64,000 bases of DNA from Bradyrhizobium sp. CCBAU 51765 (GTDB lineage Bacteria > Pseudomonadota > Alphaproteobacteria > Rhizobiales > Xanthobacteraceae): positions 4,577,001 through 4,641,000 of the forward strand of contig NZ_CP030038.1 in assembly GCF_015291725.1 (NCBI RefSeq). The letters are read 5' to 3'. Shown here one piece after another: positions 26,022-34,042 of this stretch (position 1 is the first letter of the stretch; the number at the start of each line of letters is the position of its first letter). The notes beneath the pieces were generated by a model that saw nothing but the letters and a program-made list of their open reading frames with translations, was not told where the DNA came from and searched no databases. Position numbers and translations under genes: made by a program.

Positions 26022-26831
26022 TCAGTCGAGGCCGATCAGGCGGGCAGTGATCGGCGAGGATGGGTCCTTCAGCCCGTCGATCACGGTAAAATGGTTGAGG
26101 CCGGGATCGAGGACGAGGTGCGTCGGCACGTCGAAGCCGGTCCAGACATTGGCGATCAGATCGGACTGGCGGATGAATTCGGGCCGCTCGCTGCCGCCGA
26201 CCCAGGCGGTCACCGGGGAATGCCCGCGCGGCAGATGCAGCGCCGCGCTTTCCAGCGTCGCCTCCTCCATCGTCATGCGCAGCGTCTCGTTCATCCTGGT
26301 CTTCAGCAGCGGACGCAGGTCGTGCAGGCCGCTGATCGAGAGCGTGCCGGCGATGCGGTTGTAGACGGCGGACTCGAGGCGCGTGTCGTCGCACAGCATG
26401 CGGGTGACGAGATGGCCTCCGGCGGAATGGCCGGCGAGCCGGATCGGTCCTGCGACGAGCGAGGCCGCCTTGGCGATCGCGGCGGCGATCTCGGCTGTGA
26501 TGTCGGAGATGCGCGCAGCCGGCGCCAGCGTGTAGCTCGGCAGCGCCACGGTCCAGCCATGATGGCGCGCGCCTTCGGCGAGATCGGTCCAGGTCGATTT
26601 GTCGAAGCGCAGCCAGTAGCCGCCATGGACGAACACGACGAGGCCCTTGCTGTCGCCGTCGGGCAGGACCAGGTCGAGCTTGTGGCGCTCGCCGGCGCCA
26701 TAGGCGATGTCGGAACGAAACTCTGTCAGTCCGGCGCGGTACGTCGCCGCCCGCTCCGCCCACAGCGCCGGCATCTTGTCCGCGCCCGCGATGTGGGCCG
26801 AATTGGCATAAGCGTCATCCCAATCGCGCAT
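26022..26831 (-). CDS. Alpha/beta hydrolase, probable kynurenine formamidase
   Basis: A 269-residue serine hydrolase. It has HGGYW (oxyanion hole), GHSAGGHL (nucleophile Ser), and Asp and His near the end (LVLDPGLNHFTVIDG). HGGYW is typical of eukaryotic-type arylformamidases, which convert N-formylkynurenine to kynurenine. Its place 35 bases upstream of kynA supports that role. The common bacterial KynB belongs to a different, metal-dependent fold, so the kynB name is not used here. Confidence 0.85.
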   Translation of the reverse strand: MRDWDDAYANSAHIAGADKMPALWAERAATYRAGLTEFRSDIAYGAGERHKLDLVLPDGDSKGLVVFVHGGYWLRFDKSTWTDLAEGARHHGWTVALPSYTLAPAARISDITAEIAAAIAKAASLVAGPIRLAGHSAGGHLVTRMLCDDTRLESAVYNRIAGTLSISGLHDLRPLLKTRMNETLRMTMEEATLESAALHLPRGHSPVTAWVGGSERPEFIRQSDLIANVWTGFDVPTHLVLDPGLNHFTVIDGLKDPSSPITARLIGLD

Positions 26832-27009
26832 CGTGATTTCCTCGACGGACTTAAGGCCAGCAAGCCGGACACCAGTCTGCCACCGGCAAGGCCGCCCTCC
26901 TAGTCTTTATTTTAAGCTTAAAGGATTCAGCCACGCCCGAGTTTCGGGCAGCGGAGCGGCAAATATTCCCGCCATTCCCGCCTGAATGGGGATCTGATGG
27001 ACCGCTTTC

Positions 27010-27093
27010 CTCATTGCAAGCGCGGCGACGCAATCCAGAATCTTGCCGCCGCGGCAGCCTGGATTGCTTCGTCGCTTCGCTCCTCGCCATGAC
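27010..27093. repeat. Dispersed palindrome (GTCATTGCGAGC type), copy 1
   Basis: TCATTGCAAGCGCGGCGACGCAATCCAG is followed by the roughly complementary CTGGATTGCTTCGTCG...CATGACG. It is the same family as 44951-45039. It lies just past the M20 deacylase stop codon. Confidence 0.75.
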
Positions 27094-27104
27094 GGCGGAA
27101 AGAG

Positions 27105-28382
27105 CTAGGCCTTCTCCACGCCGCACCATTCGGCAATGAACAGCGCCATCGCCTTGGTCGTCTTCTTCAGCGACTCCAGGTCGACGAACTCGTTGAAGCC
27201 ATGCATCTCGCCTCCGCTGGCCCCGAAACACAGACTCGGAATGCCGTGATTGAGGCCGTAGAAGCGCGTGTCGGTGAGCGCGGTGAAGACGAGGTCCTCG
27301 ACCGCGCCGCCATAGACGGCGCCGAAGGCCTTGCCGAACGCAGCTTCCGGCGCGGCGGCGTCGGTCAGCTCATAGCCTTCGGACAGGAAGCCAGACCATT
27401 CGATCTCCGGCGGATTGTTGGCCAGGAAGCGGTGGTTTCGCGCAGCAGCAGCAACGCAAGCCATGATCTCCTTCTGGTGATCGGCGATCGACCAGCCCGG
27501 CAATACCGCAATCCGGCAATCGACGTCGCACCAGGCCGGCACGCTCGAGGCCCAGTCGCCGCCCTTGATGATGCCGGGGTTGAAGTTGATGGGATGGTTG
27601 AGCGTCTTGAAGTGACGATCGGCCTTGGCGCGCTCGTTCCATTCGATCTCGAGCTTTTGCAATGCCTGGATCAGGTGATACGCCGCCATGATCGCGTTCG
27701 CGCCCGAACCTGCGAAGGCAACGTGGGTCGGATGCCCCTTCACGCGCAGGCGAAACCAGATCACGCCAACCTGCGAGCGCACCATCTTGCCGCCGGTCGG
27801 CTCCGGAATGAAGCAGGCGTCCGCACGATAGCCGCGCTGCAGCGTGGAAAGTGCGCCGACGCCGGTGCTCTCTTCCTCGATCACGGACTGGAAGTGGATC
27901 CGCGCCGTCGGCCTGAAGCCGGCGGCCTTGATCGCGTCCAGCGCATAGAGCGCACCGATCGTGCCCGACTTCATGTCGCAGGCGCCGCGGCCGAACATCT
28001 TGCCGTCCTTGATGACCGGCGAGAATGGCGGCGTATCCCACAATTCCAGCGGGCCGGCCGGCACCACGTCGCAGTGCCCCTGCAGGATCAGCGATTTACC
28101 GCCATTGGTCTGCGGACGGTAAGTGCCCACCACGGAACGTGCCTTCGAAAAATCGTGCTCGATCGGACCGAAGCCGCGCAGATCCTTCAGATCGTCGACA
28201 TTGATGTGCCAATCGTCGACCTCGTAGCCGCGTTGCCGCAGGAGATCGCCGATCATGTCCTGGCACGGCCCCTCCGCCCCGCGGGTCGATGGGATCGCAA
28301 CGAAATCGCGGGTGGTTGCAAGCTGAGCTTCGAAGCCGCTGTCGACGGCGTCAAGAATCCTCTGCTGCGTTTCGGCATTCAT
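27105..28382 (-). CDS. M20 family deacylase (ArgE/DapE-like)
   Basis: A 425-residue zinc-dependent amidohydrolase. Metal-site motifs are LQGHCDVVPAG, GRGACDMKSG and IEEESTGVGAL, with a late GGEMHGFNEFV. It has an internal dimerisation domain (residues ~200-320). Members remove N-acyl groups from amino acids or peptides; the substrate here is unknown. It lies upstream of the kynurenine operon on the same strand but is separated from it by a repeat. The start at 28382 has GGAG 8 bases upstream. Confidence 0.88.
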   Translation of the reverse strand: MNAETQQRILDAVDSGFEAQLATTRDFVAIPSTRGAEGPCQDMIGDLLRQRGYEVDDWHINVDDLKDLRGFGPIEHDFSKARSVVGTYRPQTNGGKSLILQGHCDVVPAGPLELWDTPPFSPVIKDGKMFGRGACDMKSGTIGALYALDAIKAAGFRPTARIHFQSVIEEESTGVGALSTLQRGYRADACFIPEPTGGKMVRSQVGVIWFRLRVKGHPTHVAFAGSGANAIMAAYHLIQALQKLEIEWNERAKADRHFKTLNHPINFNPGIIKGGDWASSVPAWCDVDCRIAVLPGWSIADHQKEIMACVAAAARNHRFLANNPPEIEWSGFLSEGYELTDAAAPEAAFGKAFGAVYGGAVEDLVFTALTDTRFYGLNHGIPSLCFGASGGEMHGFNEFVDLESLKKTTKAMALFIAEWCGVEKA

Positions 28383-28437
28383 CAGGGCAACTCCAGGCAT
28401 CTCAATGGTTCTCAAGGAGTGCGCAAACTAGCCGATT

Positions 28438-29163
28438 TCAGCCGTTCGGGTACTCCACAAAATAAGCATCCCGCAATGCATCTTCGAGCAGCCGGCCTTC
28501 GGAATAGCCATTCAGCGTCGCGGGCCGGCTCACACCGTCGAGCAGGCGCTGGCACGGCTCCGGAGCGCCGAGCACGGTGCGGACCGGAATGCGCTCCGCG
28601 TAGATCGGCAACGCATAGTCCTCGTCGTCGTCAGCGACACCCTTGGCCCGGATCTTAGCCGAGGCTTCCTCGATCTCCATCGCGATGAAGGAGGTTGCCT
28701 TGATCTCCTGCGCGGTGCTCTGCCGCAGGCCGGCGGTGCGATCCGGGAAGAAGCGGTCGACCATGGCGATCACCGCCCGCTCCTTCTCCTCGGGGTCGGT
28801 GACGAGATAGGCCGTGCCGAAGGCCATGACCGCGCGGTAATCGGCGGAATGGTTGAAGCCGCAGCGCGCCAGCACGAGGCTGTCGAGATGGGCGACCGTC
28901 AGGCAGACGCGCTCGCCCTTGCTCTGGTTGCGCAGCATGCGGCTGGCGCTCGAGCCGTGCCAGTAGAGCCTGGTGCCCTCGCGCCAGAAGAAAGTCGGCG
29001 TGCAATAGGGCTGGCCGTCGACCACATAGGAGACGTGGCACAGCATCGAGGCATCCAGGATGCGGTGGACCGTGGCGTGATCGTAGAAGCCTCGATCGTG
29101 CCGGCGCTTGACTTGGTTGCGCGCCGACGTCGGATAGGAATTTGAAGTCTCAGTCTGGCTCAC
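28438..29163 (-). CDS. Pyridoxamine-5'-phosphate-oxidase-like split-barrel flavoprotein
   Basis: A 241-residue protein of the NimA/pyridoxamine-oxidase-like group. It starts with KRRHDRGFYDHATVHRILDA, then CHVSYVVDGQPYCTPTFFWREGTRLYWHGSSASRML (flavin-binding barrel) and TVAHLDSLVLAR. The C-terminus is family specific. It may reduce nitroimidazoles or bind FMN or PLP. The GTG at 29163 has GGGAG 5 bases upstream. It is divergent from a MocR regulator, a pairing often seen with vitamin B6 or amino-acid genes. Confidence 0.85.
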   Translation of the reverse strand: MSQTETSNSYPTSARNQVKRRHDRGFYDHATVHRILDASMLCHVSYVVDGQPYCTPTFFWREGTRLYWHGSSASRMLRNQSKGERVCLTVAHLDSLVLARCGFNHSADYRAVMAFGTAYLVTDPEEKERAVIAMVDRFFPDRTAGLRQSTAQEIKATSFIAMEIEEASAKIRAKGVADDDEDYALPIYAERIPVRTVLGAPEPCQRLLDGVSRPATLNGYSEGRLLEDALRDAYFVEYPNG

Positions 29164-29179
29164 GGCCGCTCCCGCTCGG

Positions 29180-29235
29180 ATTGGAAGAATTCCAGCGCAG
29201 TTGTAGCGGGGCTTTTGGTCTGCGATAGTTCCAAT
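29180..29235. promoter_or_regulatory. Candidate MocR operator, inverted repeat
   Basis: ATTGGAA (29180-29186) and TTCCAAT (29229-29235) form an exact inverted pair. The pair spans the 75-base spacer between the divergent split-barrel and MocR genes. Function inferred from position only. Confidence 0.35.
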
Positions 29236-29238
29236 TCC

Positions 29239-30708
29239 ATGCGAAAAATTCCGACCAATTCCTCCGCGCCCGGCAAGACCGAGCTGCCCCTCGACCTCAC
29301 GGGGCCGCACATCACGGCCGGCGCCTCCGCCGCGCACCGGCTCTATCAGGCGCTGTGCGAGACGATCGTCTCCGGCCTCATCAAGCCCGGCGAGCTGCTG
29401 CCGCCATCGCGGACGCTGGCCAGGCAGACCGGCTTCCGGCGCAACGCCGTCGTCACCGCGTATGAGCGTCTGATCGCCGACGGCTTTGCCGACGCAACCG
29501 TTGGCTCCGGAACGTTCGTCGCCGCACGAATCCCTGCGCGGATGGCCGAGCGGAACAAGCCGAAGGTGGTTGTCGAAACGCCCGGGCAAGGCGCGTTCGC
29601 GCTCGGCTGCACCCATATCGACGAGCGCGCGGTGCAGCGTTTTCGCGCCTTCGTCGGCCGCCGCATGCGTGCGTTCGGGGCCGAGCACCTGCATTATGGC
29701 GATCCCCGCGGCAGCCGCGAGCTCCGCGCGGCGATTGCCGATCATCTGCTGTCGGCGCGCGGCCTGCGCTGCGATCCCGATCAGATCATTCTGACGTCTG
29801 GCACGCTGCACGCGCTGCGCATCGTGCTGAGCGCGATCCTGAGGCCCAATGACCAGGTGTGGTGCGAGGACCCCGGCTATCCGGCCGCGCGAAAAACCAT
29901 CGCGCATTGCGGCTATCGCGCGGTACCCGTCCCCGTCGACGAGCACGGCATGCGTGTCGCCAACGGCCGTATCGCGGCGCCTTCCGCGCGCGCAGCCTAC
30001 GTCACACCGTCGCATCAATTTCCACTTGGCGTGCAGATGTCGATGCCGCGGCGGCTCGAGCTTCTGGATTGGGCAAGGCAGGCCGGCGCATTCGTGCTCG
30101 AGGACGATTACGACAGCGAGTTCCGCTATGACGGCGCACCGCTGATGTCGCTCGCCGGCATCGATCGGCTCCAGCGCGTGATCTACCTGGGCACGTTTGC
30201 CAAGACGCTGTTTCCGGGCCTGCGCATCGGCTATTGCGCCCTGCCCGAACGCCTGATCGCGGACGTGGCGGCAGCGCGCGCGGCACTCGACCGCTTTCCC
30301 GGCACGCTGATGGAAGGCGCTGTGGCCGACATGCTCAATTCGGGCGCCTTCGCCGCGAACCTGAAGCGCGTGCGAAAATTCTATCGCGAGGCGCGTGATG
30401 CGCTGGCCGAGACGCTGGAGGCGAGATCCGACGGCGTTCTATCCGTGCCGGTGCCATCCCACGGACTGCATCTTGTCGCCCGGTTCGATCCGTCGGTCGA
30501 CCTGTCGGTGGCAGCGCAGGCCAAACGAGCGGCCTGCGTCGAGGGCTGGCTATTGGCCGACACCTATTCGCGCGCGCGTCCACTGCCCGGCTTCGTGCTG
30601 GGATTTTCGGGGCATGCAATTCCGCAACTCGTGGCCTCCGCCGACCGGCTCGCCCGGGAATCGCGCTCGGCCTTGCGCGCGAAAAGCAGATCGGGCCGGC
30701 GGGCGTAA
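29239..30708 (+). CDS. MocR/PdxR-type regulator (GntR-aminotransferase fusion)
   Basis: A 489-residue fusion. The N-terminal GntR winged helix (residues ~30-100) has LYQALCETIVSGLIKPGELLPPSRTLARQTGFRRNAVVTAYERL and GSGTFVA. The C-terminal class I aminotransferase-like domain has HYGDPRGSRELRAAIADHL, LTSGTLHALRIVLSA, YVTPSHQFPLG, EDDYDSEF and a PLP-Lys site in GTFAKTLFPGLRIGY. These regulators sense PLP or amino acids. It probably controls the divergent split-barrel gene and itself. The start is the ATG at 29239. Confidence 0.9.
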   Translation: MRKIPTNSSAPGKTELPLDLTGPHITAGASAAHRLYQALCETIVSGLIKPGELLPPSRTLARQTGFRRNAVVTAYERLIADGFADATVGSGTFVAARIPARMAERNKPKVVVETPGQGAFALGCTHIDERAVQRFRAFVGRRMRAFGAEHLHYGDPRGSRELRAAIADHLLSARGLRCDPDQIILTSGTLHALRIVLSAILRPNDQVWCEDPGYPAARKTIAHCGYRAVPVPVDEHGMRVANGRIAAPSARAAYVTPSHQFPLGVQMSMPRRLELLDWARQAGAFVLEDDYDSEFRYDGAPLMSLAGIDRLQRVIYLGTFAKTLFPGLRIGYCALPERLIADVAAARAALDRFPGTLMEGAVADMLNSGAFAANLKRVRKFYREARDALAETLEARSDGVLSVPVPSHGLHLVARFDPSVDLSVAAQAKRAACVEGWLLADTYSRARPLPGFVLGFSGHAIPQLVASADRLARESRSALRAKSRSGRRA

Positions 30709-30775
30709 CCAGGCTTCACTATCAGAATCGCTGACCGGCCCCTACATTGCAGCCTCAATTCCGGGAGCTTCCGTC

Positions 30776-31021
30776 ATGTCACTTCTTCGCACCGCCTGCT
30801 GTTCGCTCCTGATCGCCACCGCGCTTGCCTCGACGGCGCGTGCTGGCAGCGTCGGACGCGAGCAGGACATCGTCGATCTGAAGCTCGGGCAGCGTGTGCT
30901 GGTAGATGACGGAACCTGCCCCGCCGGTCAGGTCAAGGAGGTACGCGGCGCCAAAATGACGGACAAGGGTGTCTCGCGCACGAGCTCCTGCGTGCCGCGG
31001 CACGGGCCGAAATCGAAATGA
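30776..31021 (+). CDS. Small secreted protein, DUF6719-like
   Basis: An 81-residue exported protein. The signal peptide ends near STARAG (residue 23). The mature part has EQDIVDLKLGQRVLVDDGTCPAGQVKEVRGAKMT and a second Cys near the end. The two Cys could form a disulfide. Such proteins are frequent in Bradyrhizobium and have no known function. GGGAG lies 8 bases before the ATG. Confidence 0.72.
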   Translation: MSLLRTACCSLLIATALASTARAGSVGREQDIVDLKLGQRVLVDDGTCPAGQVKEVRGAKMTDKGVSRTSSCVPRHGPKSK

Positions 31022-31033
31022 ACAGCTGAGAAG

Positions 31034-31396
31034 CTACTTCGCCGGATCGAACATGCACTGCAAGGTCGGCTTGGCGATCTTGGTGAAGGTCGGGCCGATC
31101 TCACCCTGCTTGGATACCGGCACCCAATCGGTCTCGATCGTCGGAACGCCGGTCTCGGTGATGCCGCGCAGCAGCGCCTCGCGCAGATCGCGGTCCTCGA
31201 CGGCAGCGGCGGCATGGTCGTGGAGGCAGCTGCAAACCGCTTCCGGATGCTCCCAGCGCCCGAGCATGCGCGGCGCGCACTGGCGCACGAATTCGCTGCG
31301 TGGATCGGGCAGCCGGGAGGGTGTGCGAACCTGCGCCTGAACGGAACCGACCGTCAGAAGGGACATGAACGCCGCGGCGCAGAGACGAAGCAACAT
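31034..31396 (-). CDS. Secreted hypothetical protein with Cys pairs
   Basis: A 120-residue protein with a signal peptide (to about VQAQ, residue 22). The mature part has four Cys (RQCAPRM, AVCSCLHDH, LQCMF) and is otherwise helical. I do not recognise a named family. AAGG lies 5 bases before the ATG. It follows the 54-residue protein gene by 32 bases on the same strand, so both may be one transcript. Confidence 0.65.
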   Translation of the reverse strand: MLLRLCAAAFMSLLTVGSVQAQVRTPSRLPDPRSEFVRQCAPRMLGRWEHPEAVCSCLHDHAAAAVEDRDLREALLRGITETGVPTIETDWVPVSKQGEIGPTFTKIAKPTLQCMFDPAK

Positions 31397-31428
31397 GATG
31401 GCCTTGCCGGCTGTTGTCTTGTGTGCGG

Positions 31429-31593
31429 TCAGAAGCGGGCGGCGACCACGATCGGCTGCGCCGGCGTGATGGTGACCGGCGAGCCGCTGTACTGGAAGGT
31501 GCCGACACCGGGGAGATTACCGTCAGGCGCCCCCGCGAACGAGGAGCCGGCGAGGACGAAACCGAAAGCAAGGATGAAGCTGAGGGCGCGCAT
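31429..31593 (-). CDS. 54-residue secreted microprotein
   Basis: A complete short gene. The signal peptide is MRALSFILAFGFVLAGSSFA. The 34-residue mature part has GAPDGNLPGVGTFQYSGSPV and a PIVVAARF end, predicted as short beta strands. No named family recognised. A weak GGGA lies upstream of the ATG. A 12-bp inverted repeat with further GTTTCGTC copies lies 100-150 bases upstream and may control it. Confidence 0.6.
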   Translation of the reverse strand: MRALSFILAFGFVLAGSSFAGAPDGNLPGVGTFQYSGSPVTITPAQPIVVAARF

Positions 31594-32231
31594 GATCTTT
31601 TATCCCAATTCGGTGGCCGGCGGTGCGCCGTCGTCGTTGTGACGCTGATAACCATGGGCGGTTTCGCGCGTGATGCGCGAAAAGCTGAAAATGGTTTCGT
31701 CGCGGTGAGAATTGTTTCGTCCCGCCCGTGACGACGAAACAATTTTCGGAAAATGCCAGTCATTTCAGAGAGGTCAGGCTGCCGCTCAAAGTGGTCCGGC
31801 AAGTTCCGGCTCCAGCGCGGAAACGCACCCTGCACCGGCGCCGTCATGTTCCCGCCTCAAGCGCTTCATACGCATTTTACGTTTTTCTGCTGAACAGGGC
31901 AGCAATCGAGGGCAGGGTCGATCCTATTGAACCGGGCGCGGTTCGGCCGCGACCCAAGCCATCGAAACCGAGACGCCCGATGGATCGGGCGCGTTCACTG
32001 AGGAATGGCCACCATGATGGCGGGAAATCGCGCAACGCCGCGCGATGCGGATCCACCGAGGCATCGCGGAGATGAACCACCCGTTCGCGGCAGCGCCGGC
32101 GAAATGGCGCTGCAATCGAGCCGCGGCTTCGAGGCTGTACCGCAGAGTTTCGTGCGCCTGACCGGTTCGCATCTCGCGAAACCGGACGATCGTCTTTGAG
32201 CGAACGCAAGCGCGTCACCGAGTGAACGCTA
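31594..32231. other. Gene-free spacer with inverted repeats
   Basis: No convincing gene was found in these 638 bases. It holds TTTCGCGC-GTGAT-GCGCGAAA (about 31660-31681), a GTTTCGTC copy near 31694, and the 12-bp inverted repeat at 31710-31744. An open frame starting at the GTG at 31728 overlaps the repeat and looks like chance coding. Confidence 0.5.
31710..31744. promoter_or_regulatory. Perfect 12-bp inverted repeat (AATTGTTTCGTC)
   Basis: AATTGTTTCGTC (31710-31721) and its exact complement (31733-31744) are separated by 11 bases. A third GTTTCGTC lies 18 bases to the left. This may be an operator or a terminator-like hairpin; no T-run follows. Confidence 0.55.
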
Positions 32232-32238
32232 GAGCGTT

Positions 32239-32913
32239 TCACATTTTGATTGAAGCATAACCGGCGCTTGCGAAGTAGTTGGCGCATTCGCGAGGCTGGA
32301 TGTCCTGGACGAGGTGACCGATATGGCGCCAGGTATCCTCGATGGTGCGCTTCTGAGCTTGCCGCATCCAATGTTTGATCTTGGAGAAGGCCTGTTCGAT
32401 CGGGTTGAGGTCGGGCGAGTATGGCGGCAGGTACCAGAGCCTGGCGCCGGCAGCCTTGATCATCTGCCTGATGGCTTTCGACTTGTGGCTTCCGAGATTG
32501 TCGAGAATGACGATGTCCCCCTCGCGCAGGGTTGGCAGGAGAAGGTGCTTCACATAAGCGCGGAAGCATTCGCCGTTGATGGGGCCGTCGAAGACGCAGG
32601 GTGCTGTGAGTTGGTCATGGCGGAGTGCGCCGAGGAATGTGAGGGTACGCCAATGCCCGTGCGGGGCGAAGCCACGCAGGCGTGCCCCTTTGGGGCCCCA
32701 GCCTCGCAAAGGGGCCATGTTGGTCTTGATCCAGGTCTCATCGATGAAGACGAGCCGACCCGGATCAAGTCCGGCCTGCCAGGATCGCCAACGCTGGCGC
32801 CTACGAGAGACGTCGGCGCGAGCCTGTTCGAGGGCGAACAATGTTTTTTTTGAACCGCAGCCCTTCCCGGCGTAGGAACAGCCAGACCGCGTTGTGTGAA
32901 ACCTTGACCCCAC
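32239..32913 (-). CDS. IS630 transposase, C-terminal DDE frame (orfB)
   Basis: The catalytic part of the transposase, about 205 residues after the junction. It has the DDE triad: Asp in VFIDETWIKTNM, Asp in VILDNLGSHKS and Glu in PDLNPIEQAFSKIK. The frame is open from 32913, but real translation probably comes from orfA by slippage on the A-run (T 844-851 of kilobase 32 on the plus strand). The stop lies inside the left terminal repeat. Confidence 0.85.
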   Translation of the reverse strand: MGSRFHTTRSGCSYAGKGCGSKKTLFALEQARADVSRRRQRWRSWQAGLDPGRLVFIDETWIKTNMAPLRGWGPKGARLRGFAPHGHWRTLTFLGALRHDQLTAPCVFDGPINGECFRAYVKHLLLPTLREGDIVILDNLGSHKSKAIRQMIKAAGARLWYLPPYSPDLNPIEQAFSKIKHWMRQAQKRTIEDTWRHIGHLVQDIQPRECANYFASAGYASIKM

Positions 32914-33187
32914 GGGCTGCCAGTTCCGCCTTCAGGCCATGCAGCGTCAGATGCGGCGTCTGAGTGATCCGTTCGACGATGAAGGCGCGATGCGGATCAA
33001 GCACAGGCTTGCGGTGACCCCCCATCTTGCCAGGCGCTACCGAACCGGTCGCTCGATAACGCTGTGACCACTTCACAACTGACGAGACCGCAACGCCAAA
33101 CCGTTCCGCCACAGATCGGCAGCTCTCACCTTTGGCAACAGCGGATACCGCGCGCTTGCGCAAATCGTTGGAAATTGGTCGCACCAT
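32801..33187 (-). CDS. IS630 transposase, N-terminal DNA-binding frame (orfA)
   Basis: A 128-residue N-terminal half with two helix-turn-helix parts: RKRAVSAVAKGESCRSVAERFGVAVSSVVKWSQRYR, and LTLHGLKAELAARGVKVSHNAVWLFLRREGLRFKK. After FKK the frame runs on into a short nonsense tail. Moving by one base in the A8 run gives FKKTLFALEQARADVSRRR, the normal family sequence. Either programmed slippage or a one-base insertion explains the break. Confidence 0.82.
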   Translation of the reverse strand: MVRPISNDLRKRAVSAVAKGESCRSVAERFGVAVSSVVKWSQRYRATGSVAPGKMGGHRKPVLDPHRAFIVERITQTPHLTLHGLKAELAARGVKVSHNAVWLFLRREGLRFKKNIVRPRTGSRRRLS

Positions 33188-33285
33188 CGGATGCTGGCCT
33201 CCAGCCCAGCCAGCATCTTGAATCATATTCGCCCCAGATCCGGAATCCCTTCCGATTCAATAAATTCGTGAACCGCTCTAGGGCG

Positions 33286-33834
33286 TCACTGAGTGAAGAA
33301 CTCGCCACACTTCTGGACGTTTGTGTCCGCCGGTCCCCACGGCATGATCGGCACGGTCGAGGTCGAGTTCTTGGGCGACCCCTCGATCAGCCTGTCCGAA
33401 TAGACCATGTAGACCAGCACGTTGCGCTTGGCGTCGCAACCGCGCACGATCTGCATCTTCTTGAAGAACAGCGAGCGCCGCTGGCGGAACATGTCGTCGC
33501 CCTGCTCCATCTTGTGCTTGAACCTGATCGGGGCGACCTGGCGGCAGGCGAGCGAGATGTCCGAGACCTCCTCGGCAAGGCCCAGCCACCCCTTGAAGCC
33601 CCCCTTCTCCGGCACCGTGAAATGACAGGCGACGCCCTCGACTTCCGGATCGTCGAGACCATAGGTCGCAAGCTTGTCGTTCGGGCTCATCCATTTGAAC
33701 ACGGTCGAGCGGCGGAAGATCAGATCGGGCTCGTCGGCGGCGGATGCCGACGCCATTGGTGCAGTCAGAGCCAGGAGGAATAAAGCGAGGCCTTTCAAGC
33801 GGATGCCTGAAAGACCGGGGAAACGAGATGACAT
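33286..33834 (-). CDS. creA: CreA family protein
   Basis: A 182-residue exported protein of the conserved CreA family, of unknown function. The signal peptide ends near ASASAADE (residue 34). The core has STVFKWMSPNDKLATYGLDDPEVEGVACHFTVPEKGG, SDISLACRQVAPI, FKKMQIVRGCDAKRNVLVYMVYSDRLIEGSPKNSTSTVPI and a final CGEFF. The start at 33834 has CGGAG 6 bases upstream; a TTG at 33852 is possible. The IS630 copy lies 7 bases past its stop. Confidence 0.88.
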   Translation of the reverse strand: MSSRFPGLSGIRLKGLALFLLALTAPMASASAADEPDLIFRRSTVFKWMSPNDKLATYGLDDPEVEGVACHFTVPEKGGFKGWLGLAEEVSDISLACRQVAPIRFKHKMEQGDDMFRQRRSLFFKKMQIVRGCDAKRNVLVYMVYSDRLIEGSPKNSTSTVPIMPWGPADTNVQKCGEFFTQ

Positions 33835-34042
33835 GAAGCTCTCCGGTAACAAGTCCCCGCAATGTAGGAACGCGACAGCCCGACAGGAAGGCGACAGGCC
33901 GGCCGGCGCGGCCGCCGTTTACCGCTCCGTGAGGCTTTTCTGCTACGGCTTGGACAAAAGTAGCTGATCGCAGAACCACCCTGCTGGTGAACGCGTATCC
34001 CCTTTGCGAGACTAACGTCTGATTTGGATTGTGGATTCGAGG

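Larger units (their letters stand above)
32232..33278 (-). mobile_element. IS630-family insertion sequence
   Basis: 1047 bases flanked by TA on both sides (32230-32231 and 33279-33280), the usual IS630 target. The terminal inverted repeats begin GAGCG(T/G)TTCAC and share ATTGAA some 20 bases in. It encodes a transposase in two overlapping frames joined at a run of eight A. It sits directly downstream of creA. Confidence 0.9.

Noticed and set aside
31693..31744. GTTTCGTC repeats as a CRISPR-like array
   Set aside because: Only three short copies, in mixed orientation and with irregular spacing; no cas genes.
31728..32075. 115-codon frame from a GTG in the IS-proximal spacer
   Set aside because: The start lies inside the right part of an inverted repeat, there is no ribosome-binding site, and the composition is Arg/Pro-rich without a fold pattern.
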